Shown here: positions 43,110-53,639 of the stretch, one piece after another
Layout: each line of letters opens with the position of its first letter
Numbering within the stretch: position 1 is the stretch's first letter
Source: Erythrobacter sp. SG61-1L
Lineage (GTDB): Bacteria > Pseudomonadota > Alphaproteobacteria > Sphingomonadales > Sphingomonadaceae
NCBI RefSeq assembly: GCF_001305965.1
Contig: NZ_JXQC01000003.1
Location: 2,752,861 to 2,816,860, forward strand
DNA length: 64,000 bases
Direction: 5' to 3'
Translations under genes and position numbers: made by a program
Notes under the pieces: model-generated
Databases searched by the model: none
What the model was told of the DNA's origin: nothing
What the model saw: only the letters and a program-made list of their open reading frames with translations

Positions 43110-44974
43110 GCCGCGCTTTCCAGGCGTCGACGGGCGTGAACCAATAAGGCTGCGAGTGCCGCCGGCGTGATGCCAGCAATACGCCCGGCGGCAGAGAGAT
43201 TTGCAGGCTTCACCGCCTCAAGTCGCTCGACCATTTCACGTGAAAGCCCAGGCACTGTGGCAAAGGGAAATCCCTCACCCAATGGCACGCCTTCACTTGC
43301 CCGAAGGTCTCGCAGTTCCGCATCCTGCCTATCGAGATAGGGCGCGTAAGCCGCATCTTCGGCCAGCTCCAGCGCGGCCTCCGAACAAGGATCAAGATCG
43401 CCGGGCAACCAGGTTGCCAGCGTGCCAAGTTCAACGCCGCCAAAACGCAACCACTCCCTGAGAGTCCGCTTCCCGCCATCACCCCGCACCGGAACGCCGG
43501 ACGACGCCAGTTCAATCGCGCCCAATTCGTGATCAAGCGCTTCATTCCAGTGGGCACGATCCTCTTCACGCTGGCGGAACCAGTCACGCCGCTCCTCTCC
43601 CACACAACCGGCTTCCAATGCCAGAGGTGTGAGGCGGGTGGTCGCGTTATTCGCGCGAAGACGCAGGCGATATTCGGCTCTGGCAGTCAGCATGCGATAG
43701 GGCTCGCTCACTCCATGAAGCGTCAGATCGTCAATCATTACTGCCATATAGCTGTTCGCTCGATCCAGCGCCGGAGCCTCCCGTGAGAGCACCTTCGCAG
43801 CTGCGTGCAATCCGGCCATCAAGCCTTGCGCGGCGGCCTCTTCATATCCGGTCGTCCCATTAATCTGGCCAGCGCAATAAAGCCCCGGCATGGCCCGAAC
43901 TTCCAGAGTTGGATGAAGCGCACGCGGGTCGATGTGATCATATTCGACTGCATAGCCTGGCACTTCCATCACGACATTCTCCAGCCCTTCCATGGTGCGG
44001 AGCATATCGAGTTGGACATCCGTAGGCAGCGACGTGCTTATCCCGTTCGGATAGACAAGGTGGTCACTCAGCCCTTCCGGCTCGAGAAACACCTGATGCC
44101 CGTCCCGGTCTGCAAAGCGGTGGATCTTGTCTTCAATCGAAGGGCAGTAGCGCGGGCCTCTCGCATCGATCGCGCCAGTAAACAGCGGTGAACGATGCAG
44201 ATTGGCGCGAATGACGTCATGGCTACGCTCATTGGTTCGCGTGATCGCGCAGAAAAGCTGCGGATTCACCCTGGCCGGTGTGAGTGGGGACATCGTCCAG
44301 GGATCTTCATCGCTCGGCTGTTCCTCCAAGCACGCCCAGTCAATCGTCCTGCCATCGAGACGAGGCGGAGTCCCGGTCTTGAGCCGAGCCATGGGGAGCT
44401 GCGCTTCCCGCAGCTGCTCGGCCAGCCGTCGAGCCGAGGCTTCCCCGATACGACCGCCAACGAAGCGCTCCTCGCCGCGAAACAGGGTACCGCCGAGGAA
44501 TGTGCCTGTACAGAGAACCACAGCCTGCGCGTTGAGTGTCTGTCCATCACTGAGAACAACGCCGGCTACTCTGCCCTGTTCAATGACCAGCTCAGCCGCT
44601 TCGCCTCCAACGCAGCTCAGATTGTCCTGCCGGTCAATCATCGACTGGATCGCAGCCTTGAACAATTTGCGGTCCGCCTGAATGCGTGGCCCCCAAACGG
44701 CACTGCCCTTCGAGCGATTGAGCATACGATAGTGTATCGCAGCTGCGTCGGCAGCCCGCCCGATCAAGCCGTCAAATGCATCGACTTCCCGAACGAGGTG
44801 CCCTTTGCCAAGGCCACCAATGGCCGGGTTGCAGCTCATTGCTCCGATGGCCGAGAGGTCGAAACTTACCAGTGCCGTCCGCGCGCCCATACGGGCGGCC
44901 GCACTGGCGGCCTCGCAACCAGCATGGCCGCCACCGACCACGACAATATCAAAGCTGTGCGCAGTTGAAGTCAT
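43106..44974 (-). CDS. mnmG: tRNA uridine-5-carboxymethylaminomethyl modification enzyme MnmG
   Basis: 622 residues. The FAD-binding start is [23 protein letters not shown], then [21 protein letters not shown] with the conserved Cys, [13 protein letters not shown] and the C-terminal GidA-associated domain ([22 protein letters not shown]). With MnmE it installs cmnm5U at wobble position 34. ATG at 44974 is preferred to a TTG at 45001. Its 3' end overlaps rsmG (ATGA). Confidence 0.96.
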   Translation of the reverse strand: MTSTAHSFDIVVVGGGHAGCEAASAAARMGARTALVSFDLSAIGAMSCNPAIGGLGKGHLVREVDAFDGLIGRAADAAAIHYRMLNRSKGSAVWGPRIQADRKLFKAAIQSMIDRQDNLSCVGGEAAELVIEQGRVAGVVLSDGQTLNAQAVVLCTGTFLGGTLFRGEERFVGGRIGEASARRLAEQLREAQLPMARLKTGTPPRLDGRTIDWACLEEQPSDEDPWTMSPLTPARVNPQLFCAITRTNERSHDVIRANLHRSPLFTGAIDARGPRYCPSIEDKIHRFADRDGHQVFLEPEGLSDHLVYPNGISTSLPTDVQLDMLRTMEGLENVVMEVPGYAVEYDHIDPRALHPTLEVRAMPGLYCAGQINGTTGYEEAAAQGLMAGLHAAAKVLSREAPALDRANSYMAVMIDDLTLHGVSEPYRMLTARAEYRLRLRANNATTRLTPLALEAGCVGEERRDWFRQREEDRAHWNEALDHELGAIELASSGVPVRGDGGKRTLREWLRFGGVELGTLATWLPGDLDPCSEAALELAEDAAYAPYLDRQDAELRDLRASEGVPLGEGFPFATVPGLSREMVERLEAVKPANLSAAGRIAGITPAALAALLVHARRRLESAA

Positions 44975-45012
44975 CAGTCGCGCCGATACTGCCTCTGGCA
45001 ACTCCGGTCAAA

Positions 45013-45046
45013 GGCTTGCGATGTTTCACGTGAAACATCGCAAGCC
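45013..45046. promoter_or_regulatory. parS site at the centre of a perfect 34-bp palindrome
   Basis: The canonical parS TGTTTCACGTGAAACA is at 45022-45037, and the inverted symmetry continues without mismatch to 45013 (GGCTTGCGA) and 45046. It occupies the mnmE-mnmG gap, 8 bp after the mnmE stop. The same sequence can fold as an RNA hairpin, so it may double as a terminator or processing site. Confidence 0.95.
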
Positions 45047-45053
45047 GAGCGAC

Positions 45054-46328
45054 CTATTTGCCAATACAGAAACGCCCGAACAGCATATCAAGCATGTCTT
45101 CCGTCGCTGCCCGTCCAATCAGCCGGTCGAAGGACGCCCGCGCGATCCGCAATTGCTCAGCCAAAAGCAAGGGGTCAGCCTCTCGTCCCGCCCACTCCAA
45201 GGCAGCCACTGCATCGCCCAGGAGCCCCCGCTGCCGGGCATTGAGCGCCGCCTGACCGGGCTTGGGCATTGCTTCACGGGCCAGAACTACAAGATCCTGT
45301 TTTAGCGCCGCCAGCCCCGCTCCACTCACGGCGGAAAGACGATGGCGAGGTGCGGACTTCTTCTCATGGTCGGGAAGGTCGATCTGCGCTTCCACTTCCC
45401 ATGCGCCTGCCGGACCATGCCCTTCCGGGCCAAGCCACAAGACCAGATCGGCACGATCCAGTTCAGCCTGCGCACGAGCAATACCGATTGCCTCGATCTC
45501 ACCCACACCCTCATCGCGCAGCCCTGCTGTATCGACGAAACTGAAAGGCACACCGCCAAGGGAAACCGGCCGGACCAAAACATCGCGCGTCGTCCCGGCG
45601 CTTGGTGCCGTGATAGCCGCTTCGCTCTCGACCAATACATTAAAAAGGGTAGACTTACCGGCATTGGGCGGCCCGGCAAGAACCACGCGAAAACCCTCTC
45701 TCAGGGTTTCGGCGTGCGGCGCGTTGAGAGCCTCCCGAATCTCACCCGCCAGCTTGGCTATTTCCGCAGTGAACTCAGCCGGCAAGGCCGCAACGTCATC
45801 CTCATCGGCAAAGTCCAGCACTGCTTCAACCTGGGCCGAGAGAAGCAATACCCTGTCTCGCCAAGAGGCCACTCGCCGGGAAAGCAGGCCACCCGCCATC
45901 TCCAGTGCGGCACGGCGCTGAAGTTCCGTTTCCGCCTCAAGGAGGTCGGCCAGCCCTTCCGCCTCTGCCAGATCGATGCATCCATTGGCAAACGCCCTGC
46001 GAGTGAACTCACCCGGCTCGGCCCGGCGCAATCCTGGCAGAGTGCCCAGCGCCGCTTCCACACCGGCAATAACGGCCCGGCCGCCATGCAAATGCAATTC
46101 AGCCAAATCTTCGCCCGTCGCAGTGTTCGGCCCCGGGAACCACAATATGAGAGCGCGATCGAGAATGCTGCCCGCTGCATCGCGCAATACCCTGAGGCTG
46201 GCATGGCGAGCCTGTGGCAACGCACCAGCGAGCGCCTGCAAGGCAGCGCTGGCACCTGAGCCGCTGATACGCAACACAGCTATGGCCGCCGGAGGCTGAC
46301 CGCTCGACAGGGCAAAAATCGTATCCAT
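45054..46328 (-). CDS. mnmE: tRNA modification GTPase MnmE
   Basis: 424 residues. The N-terminal folate-binding domain (1-117), a helical domain, and the inserted G domain: G1 LAGPPNAGKSTLFN, G2 in TAPSAGTTRDVL, G3 VDTAGLRDE; the C-terminus ends with the invariant FCIGK whose Cys acts in catalysis. It pairs with MnmG. G4 is atypical: the NKxD motif is not obvious in the segment after LVLWLGPEG, where the G domain seems shorter than in E. coli, a feature worth checking. ATG at 46328. Confidence 0.94.
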   Translation of the reverse strand: MDTIFALSSGQPPAAIAVLRISGSGASAALQALAGALPQARHASLRVLRDAAGSILDRALILWFPGPNTATGEDLAELHLHGGRAVIAGVEAALGTLPGLRRAEPGEFTRRAFANGCIDLAEAEGLADLLEAETELQRRAALEMAGGLLSRRVASWRDRVLLLSAQVEAVLDFADEDDVAALPAEFTAEIAKLAGEIREALNAPHAETLREGFRVVLAGPPNAGKSTLFNVLVESEAAITAPSAGTTRDVLVRPVSLGGVPFSFVDTAGLRDEGVGEIEAIGIARAQAELDRADLVLWLGPEGHGPAGAWEVEAQIDLPDHEKKSAPRHRLSAVSGAGLAALKQDLVVLAREAMPKPGQAALNARQRGLLGDAVAALEWAGREADPLLLAEQLRIARASFDRLIGRAATEDMLDMLFGRFCIGK

Positions 46329-46383
46329 CGACGCAGCGCCTAGCCTATCCACCAACCTGCGTCAGCCACCGCGAAGTGAACGT

Positions 46384-46650
46384 TCACTCGCCGGGCTTGC
46401 TGCCCTTGCCTTTCGCACCTTCGGTAAAGGCGGCACCGCTTTCCATGAAATTCTGGAACAGCTTCAGGCCGAACTGGCCCATCGGGGCGAGGTTCTTGGC
46501 ATATTCCTGCAACTGGTCGACGCTCGACACGCCCTGCATCGCCTTGGTGATCGCATCCATATAGGCTTGGTTGGCCTTCTCCACGTCGGGCAGCCCCATG
46601 AAGCGCCGGGCTTCTTCAGGGGTACAATCGATCTCGACATGGACCTTCAT
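46384..46650 (-). CDS. DUF6489 family protein
   Basis: 88 residues. MKVHVEIDCTPEEARRFMGLPDVEKANQ, MDAITKAMQG and LAPMGQFGLKLFQNFMES are the pattern of this small alphaproteobacterial family. It resembles polyhydroxyalkanoate-granule or phasin-like helpers only in being small and helical; function unknown. The ATG at 46650 has a GAGGAGG ribosome site. It is upstream of mnmE on the same strand. Confidence 0.8.
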   Translation of the reverse strand: MKVHVEIDCTPEEARRFMGLPDVEKANQAYMDAITKAMQGVSSVDQLQEYAKNLAPMGQFGLKLFQNFMESGAAFTEGAKGKGSKPGE

Positions 46651-46792
46651 CGTGCGAGCCTCCTCAGGCGGAAATGCCACTGACAGCAAATGGCAATCTG
46701 TTCTCAGACCTGCAAGGCTGTCACAGGGCACTGGCAATGTCCATCTTCGGACAATAGTTTGCTGCACCCGACCTGCGAGAGGAGCCCCGCCC

Positions 46793-47491
46793 ATGCCGAC
46801 CAACATCTCCGTTCCCGCCCTTGGTAGCGAAGGCTCGATCCCGGCCTGGTGTTCACGCCCGGAAACCACGCCGCGTGCGGCAGTGATCGTGATTCCAGAA
46901 ATCTTCGGTGTGAATGCCGGGATCGTGCAGAAGTGCGACGACTGGGCTGCGCTGGGCTATCTCGCAGTCGCCCCTGACATCTTCTGGCGGTTCGCGCCCG
47001 GCAGCGAGCTTGATCCCGATGTGGAGGACGAGTTCAAGCAGGCGATCGACAACATGATGCAATATTCCGCCGATGACGGCGTGAAAGACATCGAAGCCTG
47101 CGTGAAATTCATCCGCAACGAACTAGGCGTGGAGAAGGTCGGCGCAGTGGGCTTCTGCCTTGGCGGCAGGCTCGCCTATATGGCTGCGACCCGCACCGAT
47201 GTGGACGCCAGTGTGGGCTATTACGGGGTGATGATCGACCAGATGCTGGACGAGGCCCATGCTATTGCTCGCCCGTTGTTGCTGCATGTTCCCACGGCGG
47301 ACCACTTCGTAAGCCCCGATGCACAGGCGGCGATGCACAAGGCACTCGATCCGCATCCGCGCGTGACTTTGTACGACTATGAAGGGCTGGACCACGGCTT
47401 CGCAGCCACTTCGGGCAGTCGGCGAAACAAGGAAGGCGCACAACTGGCCGATGCTCGGACGCGCGAGTTCCTTGCGGAGAATCTAGCCTGA
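46793..47491 (+). CDS. Dienelactone hydrolase family protein
   Basis: 232 residues, alpha/beta hydrolase. The nucleophile is Cys in VGAVGFCLGGRLAY, with Asp in VPTADHFV and His in GLDHGFAA completing the DLH triad. The substrate may be dienelactone or another ester; family members are diverse and no aromatic-degradation genes are near. A strong GAGAGGAG site precedes the ATG at 46793. Its stop abuts the convergent DUF2007-like gene with no bases between. Confidence 0.9.
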   Translation: MPTNISVPALGSEGSIPAWCSRPETTPRAAVIVIPEIFGVNAGIVQKCDDWAALGYLAVAPDIFWRFAPGSELDPDVEDEFKQAIDNMMQYSADDGVKDIEACVKFIRNELGVEKVGAVGFCLGGRLAYMAATRTDVDASVGYYGVMIDQMLDEAHAIARPLLLHVPTADHFVSPDAQAAMHKALDPHPRVTLYDYEGLDHGFAATSGSRRNKEGAQLADARTREFLAENLA

Positions 47492-47938
47492 TTATCCCGC
47501 CAGCGGATGCAGGAAATAGTCACCCCGCCCCTGGGGGTTCACCGGCACAGTCAATGCACTGAGCGGCGCGAACACGATCTCCACGAACGAAGTGCCACCC
47601 AGCGCCCAGAGGGCAGCCGTGGCCGCTATCATCACGCCTGCCCACGCTCCGGCCACTCGCAGCACCGCACGCCTCAAGCCCGGTGAGAAACTCCATTCAT
47701 TCTCACCGAGGACTTCGATCAGCAAATCGCTGGCCAGTCGATATTGCGAGGCGGGTACCCATATACGATGACCGCCAAGCGCAAGTGAATTGACCTCCAC
47801 CGATGCGTGGTTGAGGGCGCCCGTGTTCGCGAATATTCCCCCGGCCTCAAGCATGGAAGTCACGACAATAGCCTCAACACGGGAGACGAGGATGGCGAGC
47901 AAGACCATCCCATCCGCCTGATCGCCGTCATCATCCAT
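47492..47938 (-). CDS. DUF2007-like membrane protein
   Basis: 148 residues. The N-terminal part (VLLAILVSRVEAIVVTSMLEAGGIFA, then RIWVPASQYRLASDLLIEVLGE) resembles the DUF2007 putative signal-transducing domain, followed by one or two membrane helices (AGVMIAATAALWALGG and VEIVFAPLSALTVPV). Starts inside the upstream ATPase gene (8-bp overlap), so the two are coupled. Function is unknown. Confidence 0.7.
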   Translation of the reverse strand: MDDDGDQADGMVLLAILVSRVEAIVVTSMLEAGGIFANTGALNHASVEVNSLALGGHRIWVPASQYRLASDLLIEVLGENEWSFSPGLRRAVLRVAGAWAGVMIAATAALWALGGTSFVEIVFAPLSALTVPVNPQGRGDYFLHPLAG

Positions 47939-48491
47939 TGCCGCCCCCTGAGTCTGCCGACAGGTATCCTGCCACGAAGCGCAGGCGATCCTCAACGGAT
48001 ACGAACGGCAGATCGATAGGACTGTATCCATATCGGCGCCATGCCGCACTGATCGCGGCATCGCTGGCAACCGCCTGATCCCAGTCCTGAATCCGTTCCG
48101 CATCCTGTGCATAGATTGCGCGCCACGGCGCCGCCCTGAAGATCGGCCCCTCGTAACGCAGATCCCGACAGATTCGTTCAAGCTCACGCGGGACGGGCAG
48201 ACCTTCCAGGTCGAGGAAACCGGCGATGTCGGGAAAGCCGCGATCGAATAGAACAGGCGTGTTCTCACGAACACTTTCTTCGAATGCCGCCAATTCATGG
48301 GCAAGCATCGCTTCGGCAAAACCAGTGGGATTGCGCTCACGCAGTTCCATGCCGCCCGGTGCCTGAAGGATTACCCGGGCGACTTCTGGCGAAACAGCCA
48401 TGCCCGCTGCCGCGGCGGCATCGAGCAATGTGGACTTGCCCGCCCCCGGTCCGCCGGTAACCACCGAGCGGAAGGGAAGGCGGGCAGCCAT
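47931..48491 (-). CDS. AAA_28-type predicted ATPase/kinase
   Basis: 186 residues. A P-loop VVTGGPGAGKSTLLDAAAAAG starts the protein, followed by VSPEVARVILQ, LAAFEESVRENTPVLFDRGFPDIAGFL with a Walker B-like Asp, and a lid with RAAPWRAIY. This family resembles the nicotinamide-riboside kinase/NadR-type fold but has no proven substrate. It follows rho by 7 bp and precedes the DUF2007-like gene, so the three form an operon. Confidence 0.82.
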   Translation of the reverse strand: MAARLPFRSVVTGGPGAGKSTLLDAAAAAGMAVSPEVARVILQAPGGMELRERNPTGFAEAMLAHELAAFEESVRENTPVLFDRGFPDIAGFLDLEGLPVPRELERICRDLRYEGPIFRAAPWRAIYAQDAERIQDWDQAVASDAAISAAWRRYGYSPIDLPFVSVEDRLRFVAGYLSADSGGGNG

Positions 48492-48498
48492 TCGAACC

Positions 48499-49755
<1,257 letters not shown>

Positions 49756-49959
49756 TGTCTGGGTTCCACTTGGGAAATGTTGGGAAGCCGGCGGGCCTGA
49801 TGGGCTTGGAGAAAGCGGACCCTGCCGCCCTGAATGGCGGCTACAGCCGGAGTGCAACGGAAATAGGCGCGCCGCGGCCTTCCGTCAATTCGCAATAAAA
49901 GCATAGCCTGCACGGCTCGCCGCAAATGAATAGCGGCGAAACCGGCACAATCGGGCGGT

Positions 49960-50385
49960 TCAGAAGGGCTTGATCACCACCAGCACCACGATCAGCGCCG
50001 CGGCAATGCCAGGCACTTCGTTGAGCATGCGCAGCTTCTTGCCTTCAAGCTTGCGCTCCCCGCGGGCCAAGGCCTTGGCATAGGCCGACAGCCAGCCATG
50101 ATAGCCGGACAGGATCAGCACCAGCAGCAGCTTGGCATGGAACCAGCCCTGCGCGAAGGCGCCGATCTGCCATGCCAGCAGCAGGCCCAACACCCACACC
50201 ACGACGATCGAGGGCAGCAGGATGATCTTCAGCAGCTTGCGTTCCCGATCGATCCACACTGCATTTTCAGGCGAATCCGGCGCGCATTCCTGATGGTACA
50301 CGAAATAGCGGGGCAGCATGAACAGCCCGGCCATCCAGAAGATAACGAAGATAATGTGGCCGGCCTTGAGCCAGAAATAGAGCAT
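49960..50385 (-). CDS. hemJ: Protoporphyrinogen oxidase HemJ
   Basis: 141 residues with four membrane helices. It oxidises protoporphyrinogen IX to protoporphyrin IX. The conserved His is in YFWLKAGHIIFVIFWMAGLFMLPR, followed by YHQE, RKLLKIILLPSIVVVWVLG, FHAKLLLVLILSGYHGWLS and MLNEVPGIAAALIV. The ATG at 50385 is preferred because AGGAAG is properly spaced before it; other ATGs at 50403 and 50412 are in frame. It lies between hemE and rho, but separated from hemE by the head-on ADP-ribosylglycohydrolase gene. Confidence 0.93.
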   Translation of the reverse strand: MLYFWLKAGHIIFVIFWMAGLFMLPRYFVYHQECAPDSPENAVWIDRERKLLKIILLPSIVVVWVLGLLLAWQIGAFAQGWFHAKLLLVLILSGYHGWLSAYAKALARGERKLEGKKLRMLNEVPGIAAALIVVLVVIKPF

Positions 50386-50474
50386 GGAGAGCACTTCCTG
50401 CATGTGGCGCATTTACGCCAAATTTGAGCAGGTTTCACCCACTCTTTTCGCGCCGCGCATGTGGCAGAGGGGGC

Positions 50475-50522
50475 AAGGCCTGGTCAAGAGATGGCCCGGT
50501 CAAGAGATGGCCAGGTCAAGAA
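50475..50522. repeat. Three tandem 16-bp repeats
   Basis: Units at 50475-50490, 50491-50506 and 50507-50522 read ATGGCCCGGTCAAGAG with one to three changes between copies. They lie 69 bp before the start of the ADP-ribosylglycohydrolase-like gene. Confidence 0.85.
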
Positions 50523-50590
50523 ATGGAACGCTTGATTGCAAGCCTGCTCATGATCTGCACGCCAATATTCCCGTGAAAAGGGGAAATTCG

Positions 50591-52546
50591 ATGAAGCATA
50601 GTTCGACCATCCGGCTCCTGCTGGCCTCTGCCACGCTCACACTCGCCGCGCCCATGCCCGCCATGGCTGCCGACACCGCAGCGGCACAGCCCGAACTGCG
50701 CCTTTCGAAAGCGGAGCTGGAAGACAAGATCTATGCATCCTGGCTCGGCCAGCTGGTCGGCAATATTTACGGCCTGCCGCATGAGAATGTGCATATCGAT
50801 GAGCCGGGGCCGGATGCCTTCCCCTACGGCTACGACTTTCTCGAAATCCCCTATTACCAGTCCCACTTCGGCGCCACACGCATGACCGGAGTGATGGATG
50901 CCTTCGGCGGCGCATTCTCGGACGACGATACGGATTTCGAATATATCTATCTTCGCCTGATGGAGCAGGCCGGCGCCGAGCCGACCTATGCCCAGATCCG
51001 CGATGCCTGGATAGCCCATGTCGACAATTGGGTCTGGATCGCGAACCGTCAGGCACTCGCCATGATGCATCAGGGCTTCTATCCGCCGGAAACCGGCGCG
51101 AAGGATCTCAATCCCGAATATTTCCAGATCGATCCGCAGCTGATCAACGAAATCTGGGCAATCACTGCCCCCGGAATGGTCGATTACGCGGCACAAAAAT
51201 CCCGCTGGGCAGCAAAAATCAGTGCCGATGCCGAAGGAACCGAACCGACGATTGCCTATGGCGCGATGTTCTCGGCCGCGTTCCATGAATCCGATGTCGC
51301 AAAGCTGGTGGATATCGGACAGGCCGCGCTTCCCGCCGATTCCCAGTTCGCGAAAACCATCGCTTTTGTGAAGGAACTCAAGCACCGCTATCCCGATGAC
51401 TGGAAGGCGGCACGCAAGGAAGTTGCCAAGGCCTATTACGAAAACAGCGCCCATAAATCGATCTGGGATGCCAATCTCAATGGTGCCTGCGCTATCCTGG
51501 CGCTGCTCTATGGCGAAGGCGATTTCCGCCGCTCGCTCGACCTTGCCAGCGCCATGGGCTTCGATGCCGATAATCAGGCCGCCACGGTCGCCGGGCTTCT
51601 GGCCCTTGCCGGCGGCACCAAGGCAATTCCCGAGGATCTGCTCTATCCGATCAAGGGCTGGACGCTGCCGTTCAACGATCGCTATCTCAACCGTTCACGC
51701 CGCGACATGCCCAGCGTCTCGATCCGCGAGATGGCCCAGCGCACAGCCAGACTAGCCGAACAGCAGATTCTGGACCATGGTGGGCAAAGCGAGATTGTCG
51801 ACGGGCAAATCTATTACCGGGTCAATCAGGCGGCGAGTTTTACCCCGCCCTTCGAGATCATGCCCAGCCCGCCCCGCACGCTGATTGCCGGACAGGATGC
51901 GACCATCCAGCTCTATGCCGGAGGCAGCACTCCCGCCAGCTGGACAGCAACCGATCTGCCTCCCGGCCTTGCCATCGATGCGTCGGGACGGATTGGCGGC
52001 GTGCCTTCCGCCATTGGCAGTTTTGACAGCAAGGTAACGGTGACGTCAGGCGGCAAAAGCCTGTCGGAAACCGTAACCCTCATCGTGAAAGGCTCCAACC
52101 TCGCCCAAAGCGCCGTCGAACTGCTCGGCCCGCTCGATCAGGCCGGAATTGAGCCTTTGCGCGATGGAGCAACGATGGGCGGCACCAGCGTTGAAAGCCC
52201 CAAGGGGCCAACGCGGCTGGAAAGCTTCGGCTATCGCTGGGACAAGCCGGTCGATGTCGGCAGCATGCTCGTCACCACCGGCAAGATGGGTGAATATGGC
52301 GGTTGGTTCGTATCGCTGAGCGCGGAATATCTCGACGCTGACGGCAACTGGATCGCCATTCCCGGTGTCCGTATGGTGACCGAACCGGTGCTGGTGAACG
52401 ACAAGCATCTGCGCCCACAATTCGCCTCCTACCTCATCGAGTTTCCGAAAATCCGGACCAGTGCGGTGCGGATCAAGGGCCTCAATGGCGGCGAAGGCGA
52501 TCAGCGCTACATCAGCCTCAGCGAGCTGGCCGTTTTCCCTCAATAG
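50591..52546 (+). CDS. Secreted ADP-ribosylglycohydrolase-like protein with Ig-like and C-terminal beta domains
   Basis: 651 residues. A Sec signal peptide (1-27) precedes an ADP-ribosylglycohydrolase-type helical domain (about 40-400): the metal-binding acidic cluster SDDDTDFEYIYL (Asp111-Asp115) and the distal motif FDADNQAATVAGLLALAGG (Asp325, Asp327) match the DRG family. Then an Ig-like He_PIG-type module (about 425-505, LPPGLAIDASGRIGGVP) and a C-terminal discoidin-like beta domain (515-651). It should act outside the cytoplasm. The ATG has AGGGG in front. It lies on the plus strand between hemJ and hemE, both minus, and is read against the fork leaving the origin. The substrate is unknown. 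Confidence 0.8.
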   Translation: MKHSSTIRLLLASATLTLAAPMPAMAADTAAAQPELRLSKAELEDKIYASWLGQLVGNIYGLPHENVHIDEPGPDAFPYGYDFLEIPYYQSHFGATRMTGVMDAFGGAFSDDDTDFEYIYLRLMEQAGAEPTYAQIRDAWIAHVDNWVWIANRQALAMMHQGFYPPETGAKDLNPEYFQIDPQLINEIWAITAPGMVDYAAQKSRWAAKISADAEGTEPTIAYGAMFSAAFHESDVAKLVDIGQAALPADSQFAKTIAFVKELKHRYPDDWKAARKEVAKAYYENSAHKSIWDANLNGACAILALLYGEGDFRRSLDLASAMGFDADNQAATVAGLLALAGGTKAIPEDLLYPIKGWTLPFNDRYLNRSRRDMPSVSIREMAQRTARLAEQQILDHGGQSEIVDGQIYYRVNQAASFTPPFEIMPSPPRTLIAGQDATIQLYAGGSTPASWTATDLPPGLAIDASGRIGGVPSAIGSFDSKVTVTSGGKSLSETVTLIVKGSNLAQSAVELLGPLDQAGIEPLRDGATMGGTSVESPKGPTRLESFGYRWDKPVDVGSMLVTTGKMGEYGGWFVSLSAEYLDADGNWIAIPGVRMVTEPVLVNDKHLRPQFASYLIEFPKIRTSAVRIKGLNGGEGDQRYISLSELAVFPQ

Positions 52547-52572
52547 ATCGGGAATACAGCCGGGCTGTATCC

Positions 52573-53598
52573 TCAACTGCCCCAGCCGCGCACCACGCCC
52601 AACAGCCGTTCGACATTGGCGATGGGCGTGGTCTGGCCGATCCCATGGCCCAGATTGAACACGTGAGGGCGCCCGGCAAAGGCGTCCAGCACCTTACGCG
52701 CCTGACGGTCGAGTTCTTCACCGCCGGAAAGCAGCAGCAAGGGATCGAGATTGCCCTGTACCGGCATGCCTTCCGGCAATGCCTTTGCCGCCCAGAGCGG
52801 ATCGACGGTCTCGTCCACCCCGATGGCATCCACGCCCGTCTCGCGCGCATAGGCGGACAGTTTCTCGCCCGATCCCTTTGGGAAGCCGATCAGCGGAATA
52901 TCGGGATGGCGGCGTTTCATCTCGCTGGCGATGGCGGCATTGGGGGCAATCACCCACCGCTCATATTGCGCGGGTGAAAGGCTGCCTGCCCAGCTGTCGA
53001 ACAATTGCAGCGCTTCCGCGCCTGCTTCGACCTGGCCGGAGAGATATTCCACCGTCACCGCAACGATCCCGTCCACGATGGCCTGGAAAGCCTGCGGATC
53101 GCGATAGGCATATTCACGAGTGACATGCTGGTCCCGGCTGCCCTCGCCCGCGACCATATAGGTCGCCACAGTCCAAGGGCTGCCTGCAAAGCCCAGCATG
53201 GTCACCTCAGGCGCGAGTTGGGCCTTAACCTTAGCCACGGTCTCATAGATCGGAGAAAGGCGCTCAGGGACCGCCTGAAGGCTCTCCAGAGCCACATCGG
53301 CAAGCCGGGGGGAAAGGTTCGGCCCTTCCCCGGCGAGGAACTTCAGATCCTGCCCCATGGCATAGGGGACGATGAGGATGTCGGAAAACAGGATTGCCCC
53401 GTCAAAACCGAAACGGCGCAGGGGTTGAATCGTGATCTCGGCCGCGGCGTCTGAATCATAGACCAGTTCGAGGAAACCGCCCTTCTCCGCCCGCAGCGCG
53501 CGATATTCGGGAAGGTAGCGGCCGGCCTGGCGCATGAGCCAGACGGGGCGCCGGGAAATGTTGGTTCCACGCAGCGTTTTGAGAAGGGGGCCGGGCAT
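52573..53598 (-). CDS. hemE: Uroporphyrinogen decarboxylase
   Basis: 341 residues. It removes four carboxylates from uroporphyrinogen III to give coproporphyrinogen. Signatures are PVWLMRQAGRYLPEYR and FGFDGAILFSDILIVPYAMG at the N-terminus, with GFAGSPWTVATYMVAGEGS. The ATG at 53598 is chosen; a TTG at 53613 is also in frame. Its 5' end borders the proposed origin, so its promoter probably lies in the AT-rich run just upstream. Confidence 0.95.
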   Translation of the reverse strand: MPGPLLKTLRGTNISRRPVWLMRQAGRYLPEYRALRAEKGGFLELVYDSDAAAEITIQPLRRFGFDGAILFSDILIVPYAMGQDLKFLAGEGPNLSPRLADVALESLQAVPERLSPIYETVAKVKAQLAPEVTMLGFAGSPWTVATYMVAGEGSRDQHVTREYAYRDPQAFQAIVDGIVAVTVEYLSGQVEAGAEALQLFDSWAGSLSPAQYERWVIAPNAAIASEMKRRHPDIPLIGFPKGSGEKLSAYARETGVDAIGVDETVDPLWAAKALPEGMPVQGNLDPLLLLSGGEELDRQARKVLDAFAGRPHVFNLGHGIGQTTPIANVERLLGVVRGWGS

Positions 53599-53616
53599 CG
53601 CGGGAAGGTCCAATCC

Positions 53617-53639
53617 AAAAAAAGATATTTATATATATA
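53617..53639. other. AT-rich unwinding element candidate of oriC
   Basis: 22 of 23 bases are A or T in a region otherwise about two-thirds GC. It could also hold the hemE -10 box, TATAAAT on the minus strand; the two roles are not exclusive. Confidence 0.6.
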
